Shown one piece after another: positions 1 through 7,592 of a DNA stretch of 64,000 bases; positions within the stretch are counted from its first letter, which is position 1; the number at the start of each line of letters is the position of its first letter. This stretch comes from an uncultured Allomuricauda sp. GTDB taxonomy: Bacteria; Bacteroidota; Bacteroidia; Flavobacteriales; Flavobacteriaceae. The notes beneath the pieces are model-generated. The model did not search any database and had not been told where the DNA came from. It saw only the letters and a program-made list of their open reading frames with translations. The stretch is from NCBI RefSeq assembly GCF_947495325.1, contig NZ_CANLYK010000002.1:558001-622000 (forward strand), given 5' to 3'. The translations under genes and the position numbers were made by a program.

Positions 1-984
1 TTGTTCTTTTTAAGTCTTCCCTCTTTGGAAACCAGTCTGGCACCTAAAAAACTATTGTACAGCATTTATCTTTTAGTGTTTTTTGGGGGATTGGTAAGAG
101 CTTTTTTAGGCCCTACTATTTTTTCCTTGATAGCGCTGATCGTTCCCAAGAAAATTTATCCCAATGCCGCAACATGGAGTAGTACCACATGGCAAATGGC
201 CTCTGTTTTGGGACCTGCCTTGGCCGGTTTTTCTATAAGTTGGATTGGGGTACATTGGTCTATGTGCGTCATTTTTGCATTCTCAATTATCGCTTTGGTG
301 TTTGTTTTGAGAATTTCACGGAAACCAATATTAAACCCAAAAATTGGAGAGCCTGTTTTAAAAAGCCTTAAGGATGGATTAAAGTTTGTTTTCAATAGTC
401 AAGCTATTTCAGGGGCCTTAACAATTGATATGATAGCGGTGCTGTTTGGTGGTGCGGTGGCGCTTTTGCCTATATATGCACAGGATATTTTGCATGTTGG
501 TGCTGAAGGTTTTGGTCTTTTAAGAGCAGCTCCAGCAGTTGGCGCCTTAATTACCATGGTAGGCTCAACAAGATTTCCGTTACACAAATATGCAGGTAAA
601 AAACTACTGCTATCCGTATTGGCATTTGGAGTTTGTATTCTAGTTTTTGGTGTTTCAACCTCTTTTTGGCTTTCAGTGATTGCCTTGTTTTTAAGTGGTG
701 CCGTAGATGGGGTTTCCATGGTAATCCGCCAAACCATCCTACAACTAAAAACACCGGATCATATGCGGGGTAGGGTTGCTTCGGTAAATTCAATATTTGT
801 AGGGTCGTCCAACGAACTTGGGGCTTTTGAAAGTGGTCTGGCCGCCAAACTTTTGGGAACGGTAAACGCAGTTATTTTTGGAGGTTGCATGACCATATTG
901 ACCGTTGGAGTAACTACTTTGGTTTCGCCAAGTTTTAGAAAACTGGATTTATCAAAAGAAGTTGAGGAACATGAGTCAGTATAG
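1..984 (+). CDS. MFS transporter, C-terminal part (cut by window edge)
   Basis: Integral membrane efflux carrier of the major facilitator superfamily, most like the EntS/MFS_3 group of small-molecule exporters. The visible 327 residues hold about nine hydrophobic helices and a conserved late loop near residues 250-265 with an RGRVAS motif, the MFS loop signature typical of this group. Family members are about 400 residues long, so the first two or three helices are missing and the frame is open to base 1. The TTG at base 1 is therefore unlikely to be the true start. Substrate cannot be told from sequence. A REP-like element and a GIY-YIG gene follow. Family call is firm, function is not. Confidence 0.8.
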   Translation: MFFLSLPSLETSLAPKKLLYSIYLLVFFGGLVRAFLGPTIFSLIALIVPKKIYPNAATWSSTTWQMASVLGPALAGFSISWIGVHWSMCVIFAFSIIALVFVLRISRKPILNPKIGEPVLKSLKDGLKFVFNSQAISGALTIDMIAVLFGGAVALLPIYAQDILHVGAEGFGLLRAAPAVGALITMVGSTRFPLHKYAGKKLLLSVLAFGVCILVFGVSTSFWLSVIALFLSGAVDGVSMVIRQTILQLKTPDHMRGRVASVNSIFVGSSNELGAFESGLAAKLLGTVNAVIFGGCMTILTVGVTTLVSPSFRKLDLSKEVEEHESV

Positions 985-1000
985 CGGCTTGAATTTAATT

Positions 1001-1040
1001 CGTCAGTTCGAGTTTTTGCGAAAGCAAAAGTATCGAGAAC
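1001..1040 (+). repeat. REP-like element, left copy
   Basis: The element has three parts: a 13-nt head CGTCAGTTCGAGT (1001-1013), a small hairpin TTTTGC-GAAA-GCAAAA (1014-1029) and a tail TATCGAGAA (1031-1039). The same head and tail recur in inverted orientation at 1377-1419, on the other side of the GIY-YIG gene. Confidence 0.75.
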
Positions 1041-1082
1041 AAGTAATTTTGATAAAACCAGAATTGTATTGAGAAGTAAATA

Positions 1083-1373
1083 ATGAAACAGTCATTTGTC
1101 TATATTTTGGAATGTTCCGATGGGACATATTATACAGGGGTTACTTCTAATTTGGAACAAAGATTGTTTGAACATGAATCGGGGAAACATATAAATAGTT
1201 ATACGTATTTGCGAAGACCGGTTACTTTGGTTTTTTATGGCGAATTCACAGACATAAATTCAGCTATAGAAAAAGAAAAACAAATTAAAAAATGGTCAAA
1301 AGCCAAAAAGAAAGCTTTGATTGATGGGGCTTATGATAAGCTTCCAAATCTTGCTAAAAAGAAGTTTCAGTAG
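1083..1373 (+). CDS. GIY-YIG nuclease domain protein
   Basis: Single-domain protein of 96 residues of the GIY-YIG (UvrC/UPF0213-like) superfamily. It opens with a YILECSDGTYYTGVT stretch (residues 7-21) that carries the GIY and YIG halves in degenerate form (YIL and YTG). This is followed by a conserved Arg near residue 27 and a catalytic-type Glu in the A-I-E-K-E-K segment near residues 61-66. Short stand-alone members like this are common in Flavobacteriaceae and often multicopy; their role is not settled. Here the gene sits between two inverted copies of a REP-like element, and the right-hand element begins a few bases after the stop codon. That arrangement suggests a small mobile or REP-associated unit. 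Family is clear, biological role is inference. Confidence 0.88.
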   Translation: MKQSFVYILECSDGTYYTGVTSNLEQRLFEHESGKHINSYTYLRRPVTLVFYGEFTDINSAIEKEKQIKKWSKAKKKALIDGAYDKLPNLAKKKFQ

Positions 1374-1376
1374 TGA

Positions 1377-1419
1377 TTCTCGATACATTCCGAACAAGTT
1401 CGAAACACTCGAACTGACG
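1377..1419 (-). repeat. REP-like element, right copy (inverted)
   Basis: Read on the minus strand this shows the same 13-nt head (1407-1419) and 9-nt tail (1377-1385) as the element at 1001-1040. Its middle part differs in sequence and length but again forms a hairpin, CGAAC-AA-GTTCG (1391-1402). It starts four bases after the stop of the GIY-YIG gene. Confidence 0.75.
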
Positions 1420-1530
1420 TGTTTTTACTTTCCGAAACATTTTAGATTTTAGATTCCTTCAATCTGTAAAAAGACATTGAGGAGTATCAAATAATCCATT
1501 CCCAAAAATTGGTTATACCCCAAAACAGGC

Positions 1531-2307
1531 TCAAGGTGATATAAGTTCAAATTTTTCCAAGGACAGTTTTTCCCCATCAAAAACGGCATAGGTAAAATAA
1601 GAAATCCAATCTCCTAAATTGGTATATCTGGACTTATCATTAAGTTGAATTTCCATAGGAAGGTGTCGATGGCCAAAAATAAAGTGGTCGTAGTGCTTTT
1701 GTTCCAGTTTTCTTTTGGCATACAGCACTAGCCATTCCTTATCTTCTCCCAGAAATTTGGCATCCGCATCGCCGGAAATGATTTTATTGTTTATGGAAAG
1801 GTGTTGTGCCAACCGAACCCCTATATCTGGATGCAACCATTTAAAGAACCATTTGGCCACAGGGTTGATAAACACTTTTTTCATGCGTTTATATCCTTTG
1901 TCATGAGGACCTAGTCCATCGCCGTGACCAATAAAAAATGAGGTGCCATTTATGGTATATTGTTCAGGTTTGTGAAAAACAGGAATGTTTAGCTCTTCCT
2001 CAAAATAGCCATTCATCCATAAGTCATGGTTTCCAACAAAATAATAAATAGGAATGCCTTGGTCCGAGATTTCAGCCAATTTCCCCAGAGTTCGTGTAAA
2101 CCCTTTGGGAACCACGGTTTTGTATTCAAACCAAAAATCGAATAGATCGCCGATCAAAAAAATAGCTGCTGCATCATGCTTAATGGAATCCAACCAAGCC
2201 ACAAATTTCTTTTCTCTGGGGAGACTTGCTTTGAAGGAAGGAGCACCTAGATGATTGTCACTGGCGAAGTAGACTTTTTTGCCTTTTGGAAGATTAATGT
2301 TCTTCAT
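1531..2307 (-). CDS. lpxH: UDP-2,3-diacylglucosamine diphosphatase-like metallophosphoesterase
   Basis: Calcineurin-type phosphoesterase of 258 residues. All metal-site blocks are visible: D17-N-H19, G53-DLFDFW, G92-N-H-D95, a G-H-G-D block near residue 130 and FGHRH near residue 213. The GDLFDFW form and the length match the LpxH branch, which cleaves UDP-2,3-diacylglucosamine to lipid X and UMP in lipid A synthesis at the inner face of the membrane. It is the last gene of a leftward run that includes a crotonase and a 37-residue membrane peptide. No other lipid A gene is nearby, so the assignment rests on family similarity alone. Other phosphoesterases of the same family remain possible. 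Confidence 0.82.
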   Translation of the reverse strand: MKNINLPKGKKVYFASDNHLGAPSFKASLPREKKFVAWLDSIKHDAAAIFLIGDLFDFWFEYKTVVPKGFTRTLGKLAEISDQGIPIYYFVGNHDLWMNGYFEEELNIPVFHKPEQYTINGTSFFIGHGDGLGPHDKGYKRMKKVFINPVAKWFFKWLHPDIGVRLAQHLSINNKIISGDADAKFLGEDKEWLVLYAKRKLEQKHYDHFIFGHRHLPMEIQLNDKSRYTNLGDWISYFTYAVFDGEKLSLEKFELISP

Positions 2308-2354
2308 TTGGCAACTAAGATAAGAAAGTTAGAAATTGTTCTTTAGTTTGATTT

Positions 2355-2468
2355 TTATCTTTTAAATCGTCTTCTGTTGCGTACTCTTGTAATGATGTAA
2401 ATTACAACGACCAGCAAAGCCACTAAAGGGAAGACAATATCGCTATTTAAAAAAGAGAGTATATCCAT
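2355..2468 (-). CDS. 37-residue single-pass membrane peptide
   Basis: A short reading frame with an ATG one base after the TAA of the crotonase gene (the stop and start are separated by a single T), which suggests translational coupling. The 37 residues form one membrane segment (about residues 11-27, rich in V, I and L) followed by a strongly basic tail ending RNRRRFKR. The layout fits an inner-membrane peptide with its C-terminus in the cytoplasm. I do not recognise a family. Coding is supported by the tight spacing and the typical positive-inside architecture. Chance hydrophobic frames of this size do occur, so confidence is moderate. Confidence 0.5.
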   Translation of the reverse strand: MDILSFLNSDIVFPLVALLVVVIYIITRVRNRRRFKR

Positions 2469-2469
2469 A

Positions 2470-3237
2470 TTACTTCTTAAACCTTTCCAATGCCTTTTTA
2501 GTATTTGGAGATAATGCTAATTTCCCGGATTGCTCTGCCCGTTCCAATAATAATTTGTCCCAATGCTCTGTACCTTCCCATAGTACCCGTTTCATTACTG
2601 ATAGTGCCTCTGTGTTGTTGGAAGCCAACTTTTGTGTATGAAATTCGAGTTCTTTGTCTAGCTCGGAAATGGAAGCAAAAACTTTGGAAAACAAACCTTT
2701 TTCCTTGGCCCAATACGCATTTTTCCATTCGGTGGGAGCAAAAGAAAGCTCGGCTAGGCCTGCTTTTCCAATTTTGCGCTCTACAGCGGGAGCAATGACC
2801 AAAGGAGCAATGCCAATGGAAATTTCAGAAAGTTTTATGGAAGCAGCTTCTGCGGCATACACATAATCACAAGCAGATGCCAATCCAACCCCTCCACCAA
2901 CGGTTTTGCCTTGAACTCGTCCAATAATAGGTTTGGAACATGTACGCATTGCATTGATAACATTGGCAAATCCACTGAAAAAAGCTTTTCCTTCTTGTTG
3001 GTTTGAAATAGCAACCAATTCATCAAACGAAGCACCAGCACAGAAAGCACGGTCTCCTTCGGATTTTAAAATGATTATAGAAACGGCTTTATCTTCTGAA
3101 AGTTTGTGAAATTCATTTACCAAACGTTCCAGCAATTCTGAAACAAAAGAATTACTGGCGGGATGACCAAACTCCACAGTTGCAATCTGGTTTTCAATTT
3201 TGGTATACAAACTTCCGTTTATTCTATCTGTAGACAT
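2470..3237 (-). CDS. Enoyl-CoA hydratase/isomerase (crotonase) family protein
   Basis: Crotonase-fold acyl-CoA enzyme of 255 residues. The CAGAS oxyanion block (about residues 66-70) and the GGGVGLASACD block (about residues 113-123) form the CoA thioester pocket. The acid in the S-E-I-S-I-G segment near residue 138 matches one of the two catalytic glutamates of classical hydratases. The other glutamate, expected inside the GGG block, is a glycine here. The enzyme may therefore be an isomerase, a methylglutaconyl-type hydratase or something else rather than a standard beta-oxidation hydratase. The start codon lies three bases from a 7-bp tandem repeat array that makes up its whole upstream leader. 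Confidence 0.85.
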   Translation of the reverse strand: MSTDRINGSLYTKIENQIATVEFGHPASNSFVSELLERLVNEFHKLSEDKAVSIIILKSEGDRAFCAGASFDELVAISNQQEGKAFFSGFANVINAMRTCSKPIIGRVQGKTVGGGVGLASACDYVYAAEAASIKLSEISIGIAPLVIAPAVERKIGKAGLAELSFAPTEWKNAYWAKEKGLFSKVFASISELDKELEFHTQKLASNNTEALSVMKRVLWEGTEHWDKLLLERAEQSGKLALSPNTKKALERFKK

Positions 3238-3239
3238 TG

Positions 3240-3355
3240 TTATCAGTTATCAGTTATCAGTTATCAGTTGTCAGTTGTCAGAACTCAGAACTCAGAACTC
3301 AGAACTCAGAACTCAGAACTCAGAACTCAGAACTCAGAACTCAGAACTCAGAACT
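3240..3355. repeat. Heptanucleotide tandem array, 16.5 units
   Basis: A strict 7-bp period runs through 116 bp and changes unit three times without losing register: four TTATCAG, two TTGTCAG, then ten AACTCAG and a final AACT. It fills the gap between the MATE stop codon (3372) and the crotonase ATG (3237), so it is the 5' leader of the crotonase gene. Seven is not a multiple of three and the array is outside the coding sequence, so copy-number change would alter promoter or leader spacing. Confidence 0.95.
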
Positions 3356-3371
3356 AAAAAACAACACTAAT

Positions 3372-4706
3372 TTAAGGGTTTTGCACCAAGGGTTTGAATT
3401 TTCTTCGAAACTTCCAGACCAAAGCCAAGCCACGTATCAGCATCCAGACCACAAATGCTATCCAAATCGCATAAAAACCCCAATCCAAATATTTACCGAG
3501 ATATAGGGCAGGCATGAAGCCTAAAAAAGTAGCGGACAATAGTACATTCCTCAAATATTTCATTTCCCCGAGTCCCTTGAAAAGACCATCAAAAACAAAA
3601 GCCAACGTATTCATTGGTAATCCAAGAATCACGATAAAGAAAATTCCATAAAAAGTCTCTAAAACAATTGGCTCATTTGAGAAAATGTGACCGATGGGCC
3701 GGTAAAAAACAAACCCAAAAGCCATCAACACTAAGCTTATGAGCAGACCATAGGTGATTATTTTTTTGGCCAACTTCCATAGACCCTTGTAATCTTTGGC
3801 TCCTAACAATCTTCCACCCATACTATTTCCGGCAGCACCATATCCATCAATAAAAAATGCGGCGAACAACCAAAGGTTAATAGCGATTGTATGTGCTCCA
3901 ATATATTTATCACCTAACGCGGTGGCCTCCCGAACGGCTATGATCAATGCTGCGTTAAGGGCCAATGCCCTAACGAATAGGTTTAAACTCATTATAACCA
4001 ATCGTTTTATCTCTTTGTTCAGCGGGAAGACCAATTTTAGGCTTATTTCTGTTTTCTTTAGTAGTAATATAAAAACTAAAATAGCCATTACTGCCTGTGA
4101 AATTAAGCTTGCCCATGCCGCACCGTCCAGGTACATTGCGGGAATAAAACCATCTATTCCATAGACAAAAATGAAGTCCAAAATTATATTGAGCACCGCG
4201 CCAATCAGAGCAATGATCATGGGATAAAATGTATTTTGAAGACCTCTAAAAATTCCAAAAACGGCAAATGTGAACAAGGTTAACGGAAAACCCCACACTC
4301 GAATTGAATAATAAGAAATACAGTATTTCAATATTTTACCTGAGGCTTCAAAAAGACTAAAAATTTCTTCAACTATAAAAATGGTGGAAAGTAGGAGAAC
4401 GATACTTAGAAGAATGTTGAAGAAAATGGCCTGGGCCGGCAAGTTTTTTACTTCTTCCAATTTCCCTGCTCCCAAATATTGAGAGATTATTGCAGAAATT
4501 GAGCTTCGCGTCTGTCCCAATACCCAAATAAGCATGGACAAAAAAGAACCTACAATTCCAGCGGCGGCCAAGGATTCCAATCCATCAACGGGAATATTCC
4601 CAACAATAGCAGTATCCGTAATGGAAAGGATGGGTTCTGCAATACCAGAAATGGTAGCGGGAACGGCCAGTTGGTTAATGCTCTTAAAGTTGACTTCTGT
4701 TCTCAA
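3372..4706 (-). CDS. MATE family efflux transporter (DinF-like)
   Basis: Multidrug and toxin extrusion transporter of 444 residues with about twelve hydrophobic helices in two halves. The N-terminal half starts with the A-V-P-A-T-I-S-G segment typical of the family, and a D-T-A-I-V-G motif follows near residues 30-36, as in the DinF branch. Such carriers use a sodium or proton gradient to export cationic or lipophilic compounds across the inner membrane. It lies between a GNAT gene 12 bp upstream and the heptamer array downstream, all on one strand. Substrate is unknown. Confidence 0.9.
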   Translation of the reverse strand: MRTEVNFKSINQLAVPATISGIAEPILSITDTAIVGNIPVDGLESLAAAGIVGSFLSMLIWVLGQTRSSISAIISQYLGAGKLEEVKNLPAQAIFFNILLSIVLLLSTIFIVEEIFSLFEASGKILKYCISYYSIRVWGFPLTLFTFAVFGIFRGLQNTFYPMIIALIGAVLNIILDFIFVYGIDGFIPAMYLDGAAWASLISQAVMAILVFILLLKKTEISLKLVFPLNKEIKRLVIMSLNLFVRALALNAALIIAVREATALGDKYIGAHTIAINLWLFAAFFIDGYGAAGNSMGGRLLGAKDYKGLWKLAKKIITYGLLISLVLMAFGFVFYRPIGHIFSNEPIVLETFYGIFFIVILGLPMNTLAFVFDGLFKGLGEMKYLRNVLLSATFLGFMPALYLGKYLDWGFYAIWIAFVVWMLIRGLALVWKFRRKFKPLVQNP

Positions 4707-4718
4707 AGTCAGTGCAAG

Positions 4719-5219
4719 TTACAGCACTAATTCGTAACAATGAAAAGGATGCGCACTTTGTTTTGGAAAGAAAATATCCCCTAGCTTTTGGTATCCCCTT
4801 TGTTCGTAGAAGCGTTGGTTCCTTTTGTTTTGTGAAAAGGTATCCAAGCGTACGGATGTAAAACCATTTTTACGGGAACAGTCCTCTGCAAAATCCATCA
4901 TTTCTTGAGCAAACCCCTTACCTTGATAATCTGGATGAATACAGACGCGGTGAATATAAGTATTGTTTCCGCTGGGAGTTAACCATTTAATGGGAATATA
5001 TTCATCATCCATATGGGTCGAGATTACAATGGCTCCAATTATTTTGCCATTGAGCTCCTTTACATAGAGTTCGTTGCATTTTACATCATTTACAAAAGCC
5101 TCCTTTTTTGGATAATGTTCGTTCCATTGAAAAATTCCATTTTCCTGCATTTTGACAGCGCAGGCCCGGGTTATGGTAAGGATATCGGCAATTTCAGATA
5201 TCTTTGCATGTCTTATCAT
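4719..5219 (-). CDS. GNAT family N-acetyltransferase
   Basis: Acetyl-CoA-dependent N-acetyltransferase of 166 residues covering the complete GNAT fold. Motif A (V-C-I-H-P-D-Y-Q-G-K-G-F-A, about residues 93-105) carries the Q/R-x-x-G-x-G/A pyrophosphate loop. Motif B follows with the R-F-Y-E-Q-R-G-Y segment around residues 135-142. The closest recognisable types act on small molecules or amino-group toxins, but the substrate cannot be named. It is the first gene of the leftward run with the MATE exporter and is divergent from the universal stress protein gene, with about 50 bp between them for both promoters. Confidence 0.88.
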   Translation of the reverse strand: MIRHAKISEIADILTITRACAVKMQENGIFQWNEHYPKKEAFVNDVKCNELYVKELNGKIIGAIVISTHMDDEYIPIKWLTPSGNNTYIHRVCIHPDYQGKGFAQEMMDFAEDCSRKNGFTSVRLDTFSQNKRNQRFYEQRGYQKLGDIFFPKQSAHPFHCYELVL

Positions 5220-5272
5220 AGATTGGTTTCAATTAAATTGTAAATTTAAGGTATAATCATAACCACCATATA

Positions 5273-6070
5273 ATGAATAATATACTTGTGCCCATAGGGA
5301 CTTCTCCCAATTCATCCAATACACTTCAATATGCCATTGACTTTGCAGCAAATTTTGGAGCAAAGGTTTTTGTAATGGACGTGTTTACGGTGACTTCAGG
5401 AACGGGAAGTCTTGCCAACGTAAAAGAGAAAGTGGCCAGAAGCAGCAAGGAACGGTTAAAGGAGATTATTGACAAAACCGACACTAAAGCTGTTGAAATA
5501 AAAGTAGCTACCTACAATGGAGATATCATAGGTGGACTTAAAAGTATTGATAAGGAAATAGGGATTGATCTAATTATCATTGCCCCACGGAGTAATGCAA
5601 TAGAAGAGGAGCTTTATTTGGGGAATACTTCAGGTAGAATAGTAAAACAGACCAATATTCCCACATTGATTGTTCCTAAAGGAACCGTATTTAAGCCTGT
5701 TAAAAGGATTATGACCGCTTTTGGGTCTGGTATTGTCAAAAGAAATAGAATATTGAATCCTTTAATTACCATAAAAGATAAGTTTAGGGCTGAAGTCAGC
5801 TTACTTCTGGTTAAAAGACCAGGGTATTCGGAGGAAGATTTACAGGTTAATACGGCGCTTTTGGATTTAAGCCAACAATTGAACATGACAGAACATGCTA
5901 CCACTTATCTGGGTGTTTTAGAGCATTTTCAAAAAGAACAGCCAGACATGCTATGTGTGTTTAGAAGAAAACGGGGGTTCTTTAAAAAATTATGGGAGAA
6001 AAATACAGTTCCAAAATCTGAGTTTTTTGTTTCCATCCCGGTTTTAGTATTAAGTGTAAAAAAGGAATAA
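5273..6070 (+). CDS. Universal stress protein, tandem UspA domains
   Basis: Cytoplasmic protein of 265 residues with two UspA-type Rossmann units (about 1-140 and 145-265). The first unit is complete: it starts N-N-I-L-V-P-I-G-T-S and ends with a G-N-T-S-G-R-I-V-K segment near residues 117-125, which matches the G-2x-G-9x-G(S/T) nucleotide loop only loosely. The second unit is divergent and lacks an obvious ATP loop. Two-domain Usp proteins are common in Bacteroidota and are induced by starvation or redox stress in known cases. It stands alone, followed by a tRNA gene. Confidence 0.88.
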   Translation: MNNILVPIGTSPNSSNTLQYAIDFAANFGAKVFVMDVFTVTSGTGSLANVKEKVARSSKERLKEIIDKTDTKAVEIKVATYNGDIIGGLKSIDKEIGIDLIIIAPRSNAIEEELYLGNTSGRIVKQTNIPTLIVPKGTVFKPVKRIMTAFGSGIVKRNRILNPLITIKDKFRAEVSLLLVKRPGYSEEDLQVNTALLDLSQQLNMTEHATTYLGVLEHFQKEQPDMLCVFRRKRGFFKKLWEKNTVPKSEFFVSIPVLVLSVKKE

Positions 6071-6125
6071 CGCTTTAGTCTTCATTTTGAAACTATTCTA
6101 AAATGTCTTTCCTTTGCGCTCGCTT

Positions 6126-6202
6126 GGGGGATTAGCTCAGTTGGCTAGAGCGCTTGCCTGGCAGGCAAGAGGTCACCGGTTCGAATCCGGTATTCTCCAC
6201 CA
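6126..6202 (+). tRNA. tRNA-Ala (anticodon GGC)
   Basis: The 77-nt cloverleaf closes fully. Its acceptor arm pairs GGGGGAT with ATTCTCC and includes the G3-U70 wobble pair that identifies alanine tRNAs. The anticodon stem CTTGC/GCAAG encloses loop CTGGCAG (anticodon GGC), the T arm ACCGG/CCGGT encloses TTCGAAT, and the discriminator is A73. The CCA end is encoded in the DNA. An intrinsic terminator follows 11 bp downstream. Confidence 0.97.
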
Positions 6203-6212
6203 AGTAAATTCA

Positions 6213-6238
6213 AGCCTTCACAGATGTGAGGGCTTTTT
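6213..6238 (+). terminator. Intrinsic terminator of tRNA-Ala
   Basis: A 9-bp stem AGCCTTCAC/GTGAGGGCT with one G-U pair and a 4-nt loop is followed by five T. It lies just after the tRNA-Ala CCA end. Confidence 0.85.
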
Positions 6239-6613
6239 CGTAAAAATTTCTCAGATTTTGGTGTTTTAATCTTCAATTTTAGATTAAGGAATCTAAGTCC
6301 CATAAAAGGTTGATTAACGAGTATACATAAAGAGACCAAGAAAAGGACAACCTGTGAATAAGAATTGTGAATTTAAATGCTTGTCCGATTAAATGGCTGC
6401 TTTTTTGGAACTTCTGAACTTTTGAATAAAATTGGCTTTTATTGAATACAATCATAAAGTATATACCTCTCTACTAGTTAACAACTAGATACAATTATTG
6501 CGGATAAGGAAAAGATAGAACGGTAATTCTCTTAAATTCAAATTCCAAAATATTTTATAGTAATTTTATGCAGTTAACTGCGTATTTTGTATAATTGCAT
6601 AAGCATTAAAGCA
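6239..6613. other. Gene-free stretch upstream of the MarR gene
   Basis: About 375 bp with no convincing gene. It holds two short dyads, TTAGATT-AAGG-AATCTAA (6279-6296) and CTAGTT-AAC-AACTAG (6474-6488), and the 12-bp palindrome at 6570-6581 that is listed separately. Base composition is AT-rich throughout. Confidence 0.6.
6570..6581. promoter_or_regulatory. Putative MarR operator palindrome
   Basis: A perfect 12-bp palindrome, GCAGTTAACTGC, lies 33 bp before the likely ATG of the MarR gene. It is immediately followed by TATTTTG, one base short of the Bacteroidota -7 consensus. MarR proteins usually bind such dyads over their own promoter. The assignment is positional inference. Confidence 0.4.
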
Positions 6614-7105
6614 ATGGACAACGATTTAGTAAAACAATTAGGCTACGCCAACCTTGATACGAGGTTAAAACGCATTAGTGATAAAATGTCCCATAGTTTA
6701 CGTGCCATGTACCGTGATCTTGACATGGATACAGAACCTAATTGGTATCTAGTATTGTGGATTGTAAATAATCAGCCCAATGTCTCTGTCATGGAAATCG
6801 CTAAAAGGTTAAAATTCACCCATCAGTCTGTTATGACGATGACAAATAAAATGATTAACAAAGGGTATCTTAAAAGTGAAAAAGACTTCATCGACAAAAG
6901 AAAGACCATATTCAAACTAACCCAAAAAGCAGAAGATAGTCTTCCTCTGTTTACTCAAATATGGGAAATAGGAAAAAAGGTGACGTTAGAGCTTCTGAAT
7001 GAAAATACCGAAATCATGAAGCATCTGGAACAACTGGAAATCAATCTTGAAAAGGCATCCTTTGGTGAGCGTATTGCAAACGAACTTACAAGTGACAAAA
7101 AATGA
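6614..7105 (+). CDS. MarR family transcriptional regulator
   Basis: Winged-helix DNA-binding repressor of 163 residues when started at the ATG at 6614. An upstream in-frame ATG at 6587 would overlap the promoter region and adds nine residues unlike the family. The helix-turn-helix lies in V-S-V-M-E-I-A-K-R-L...Q-S-V-M-T-M (about residues 56-77), and the wing carries D-K-R-K-T near residue 95, matching the D-x-R motif of MarR proteins. Its last four bases overlap the start of the osmC-like gene (ATGA), so the two are co-translated. The pairing resembles OhrR/Ohr peroxide sensing, although no obvious sensing Cys is seen at the N-terminus. Confidence 0.87.
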   Translation: MDNDLVKQLGYANLDTRLKRISDKMSHSLRAMYRDLDMDTEPNWYLVLWIVNNQPNVSVMEIAKRLKFTHQSVMTMTNKMINKGYLKSEKDFIDKRKTIFKLTQKAEDSLPLFTQIWEIGKKVTLELLNENTEIMKHLEQLEINLEKASFGERIANELTSDKK

Positions 7106-7581
7106 AAAAACATCAGTACAAAACCACCCTGGAATGGACGGGTAACACTGCTAAGGGCACGGAGAGATATCGTTCCTACAGTCGGAACCATGAGATTACC
7201 ATGAAAGGAAAGCTACACCACATCTTGGGCTCGTCCGATCCTTCATTTTTAGGGGATACGTCCCGATACAATCCCGAAGAGCTTTTCCTTTCGTCCCTAT
7301 CCGCCTGTCATATGCTTTGGTATTTGCATTTATGTTCCGTGCATAATGTTGTTGTTATGGAGTACCATGATACTGCCGAAGGCATTATGGAGGAAGATGA
7401 GAATGGAAGTGGACGTTTCACAGCAGTTACGCTACACCCCTACGTGAAAGTGAAGGATGAAACAATGATTGCTAAAGCCAATGAATTTCATGAAGAAGCG
7501 AATACCATGTGCTTTATTGCCAACTCCTGTAATTTTAAAATCGGTCATGCTCCAAAAACAACAGTTCATGAACAGCTTTAA
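7102..7581 (+). CDS. OsmC family protein
   Basis: OsmC/Ohr-fold protein of 159 residues. The core segment P-E-E-L-F-L-S-S-L-S-A-C-H-M-L-W (about residues 58-73) contains the first peroxidatic-type cysteine. A second cysteine lies at A-N-S-C-N-F-K (about residue 144). Members reduce organic hydroperoxides with thiols in the cytoplasm; some subgroups have no proven activity. The ATGA overlap with the MarR gene indicates a shared transcript. Downstream come a cupin and a VOC protein with 10-12 bp gaps, so the five genes to PhzF probably form one operon. Confidence 0.88.
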   Translation: MKKHQYKTTLEWTGNTAKGTERYRSYSRNHEITMKGKLHHILGSSDPSFLGDTSRYNPEELFLSSLSACHMLWYLHLCSVHNVVVMEYHDTAEGIMEEDENGSGRFTAVTLHPYVKVKDETMIAKANEFHEEANTMCFIANSCNFKIGHAPKTTVHEQL

Positions 7582-7592
7582 ATGCTCATAAG

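Noticed and set aside
3240..3355. CRISPR array
   Set aside because: Units are 7 bp without spacers, and no cas gene is in the window. It is a simple tandem repeat.
6587..6613. Nine extra residues at the start of the MarR protein
   Set aside because: They fall in the promoter region after the operator-like palindrome and do not fit the family; the ATG at 6614 is better.
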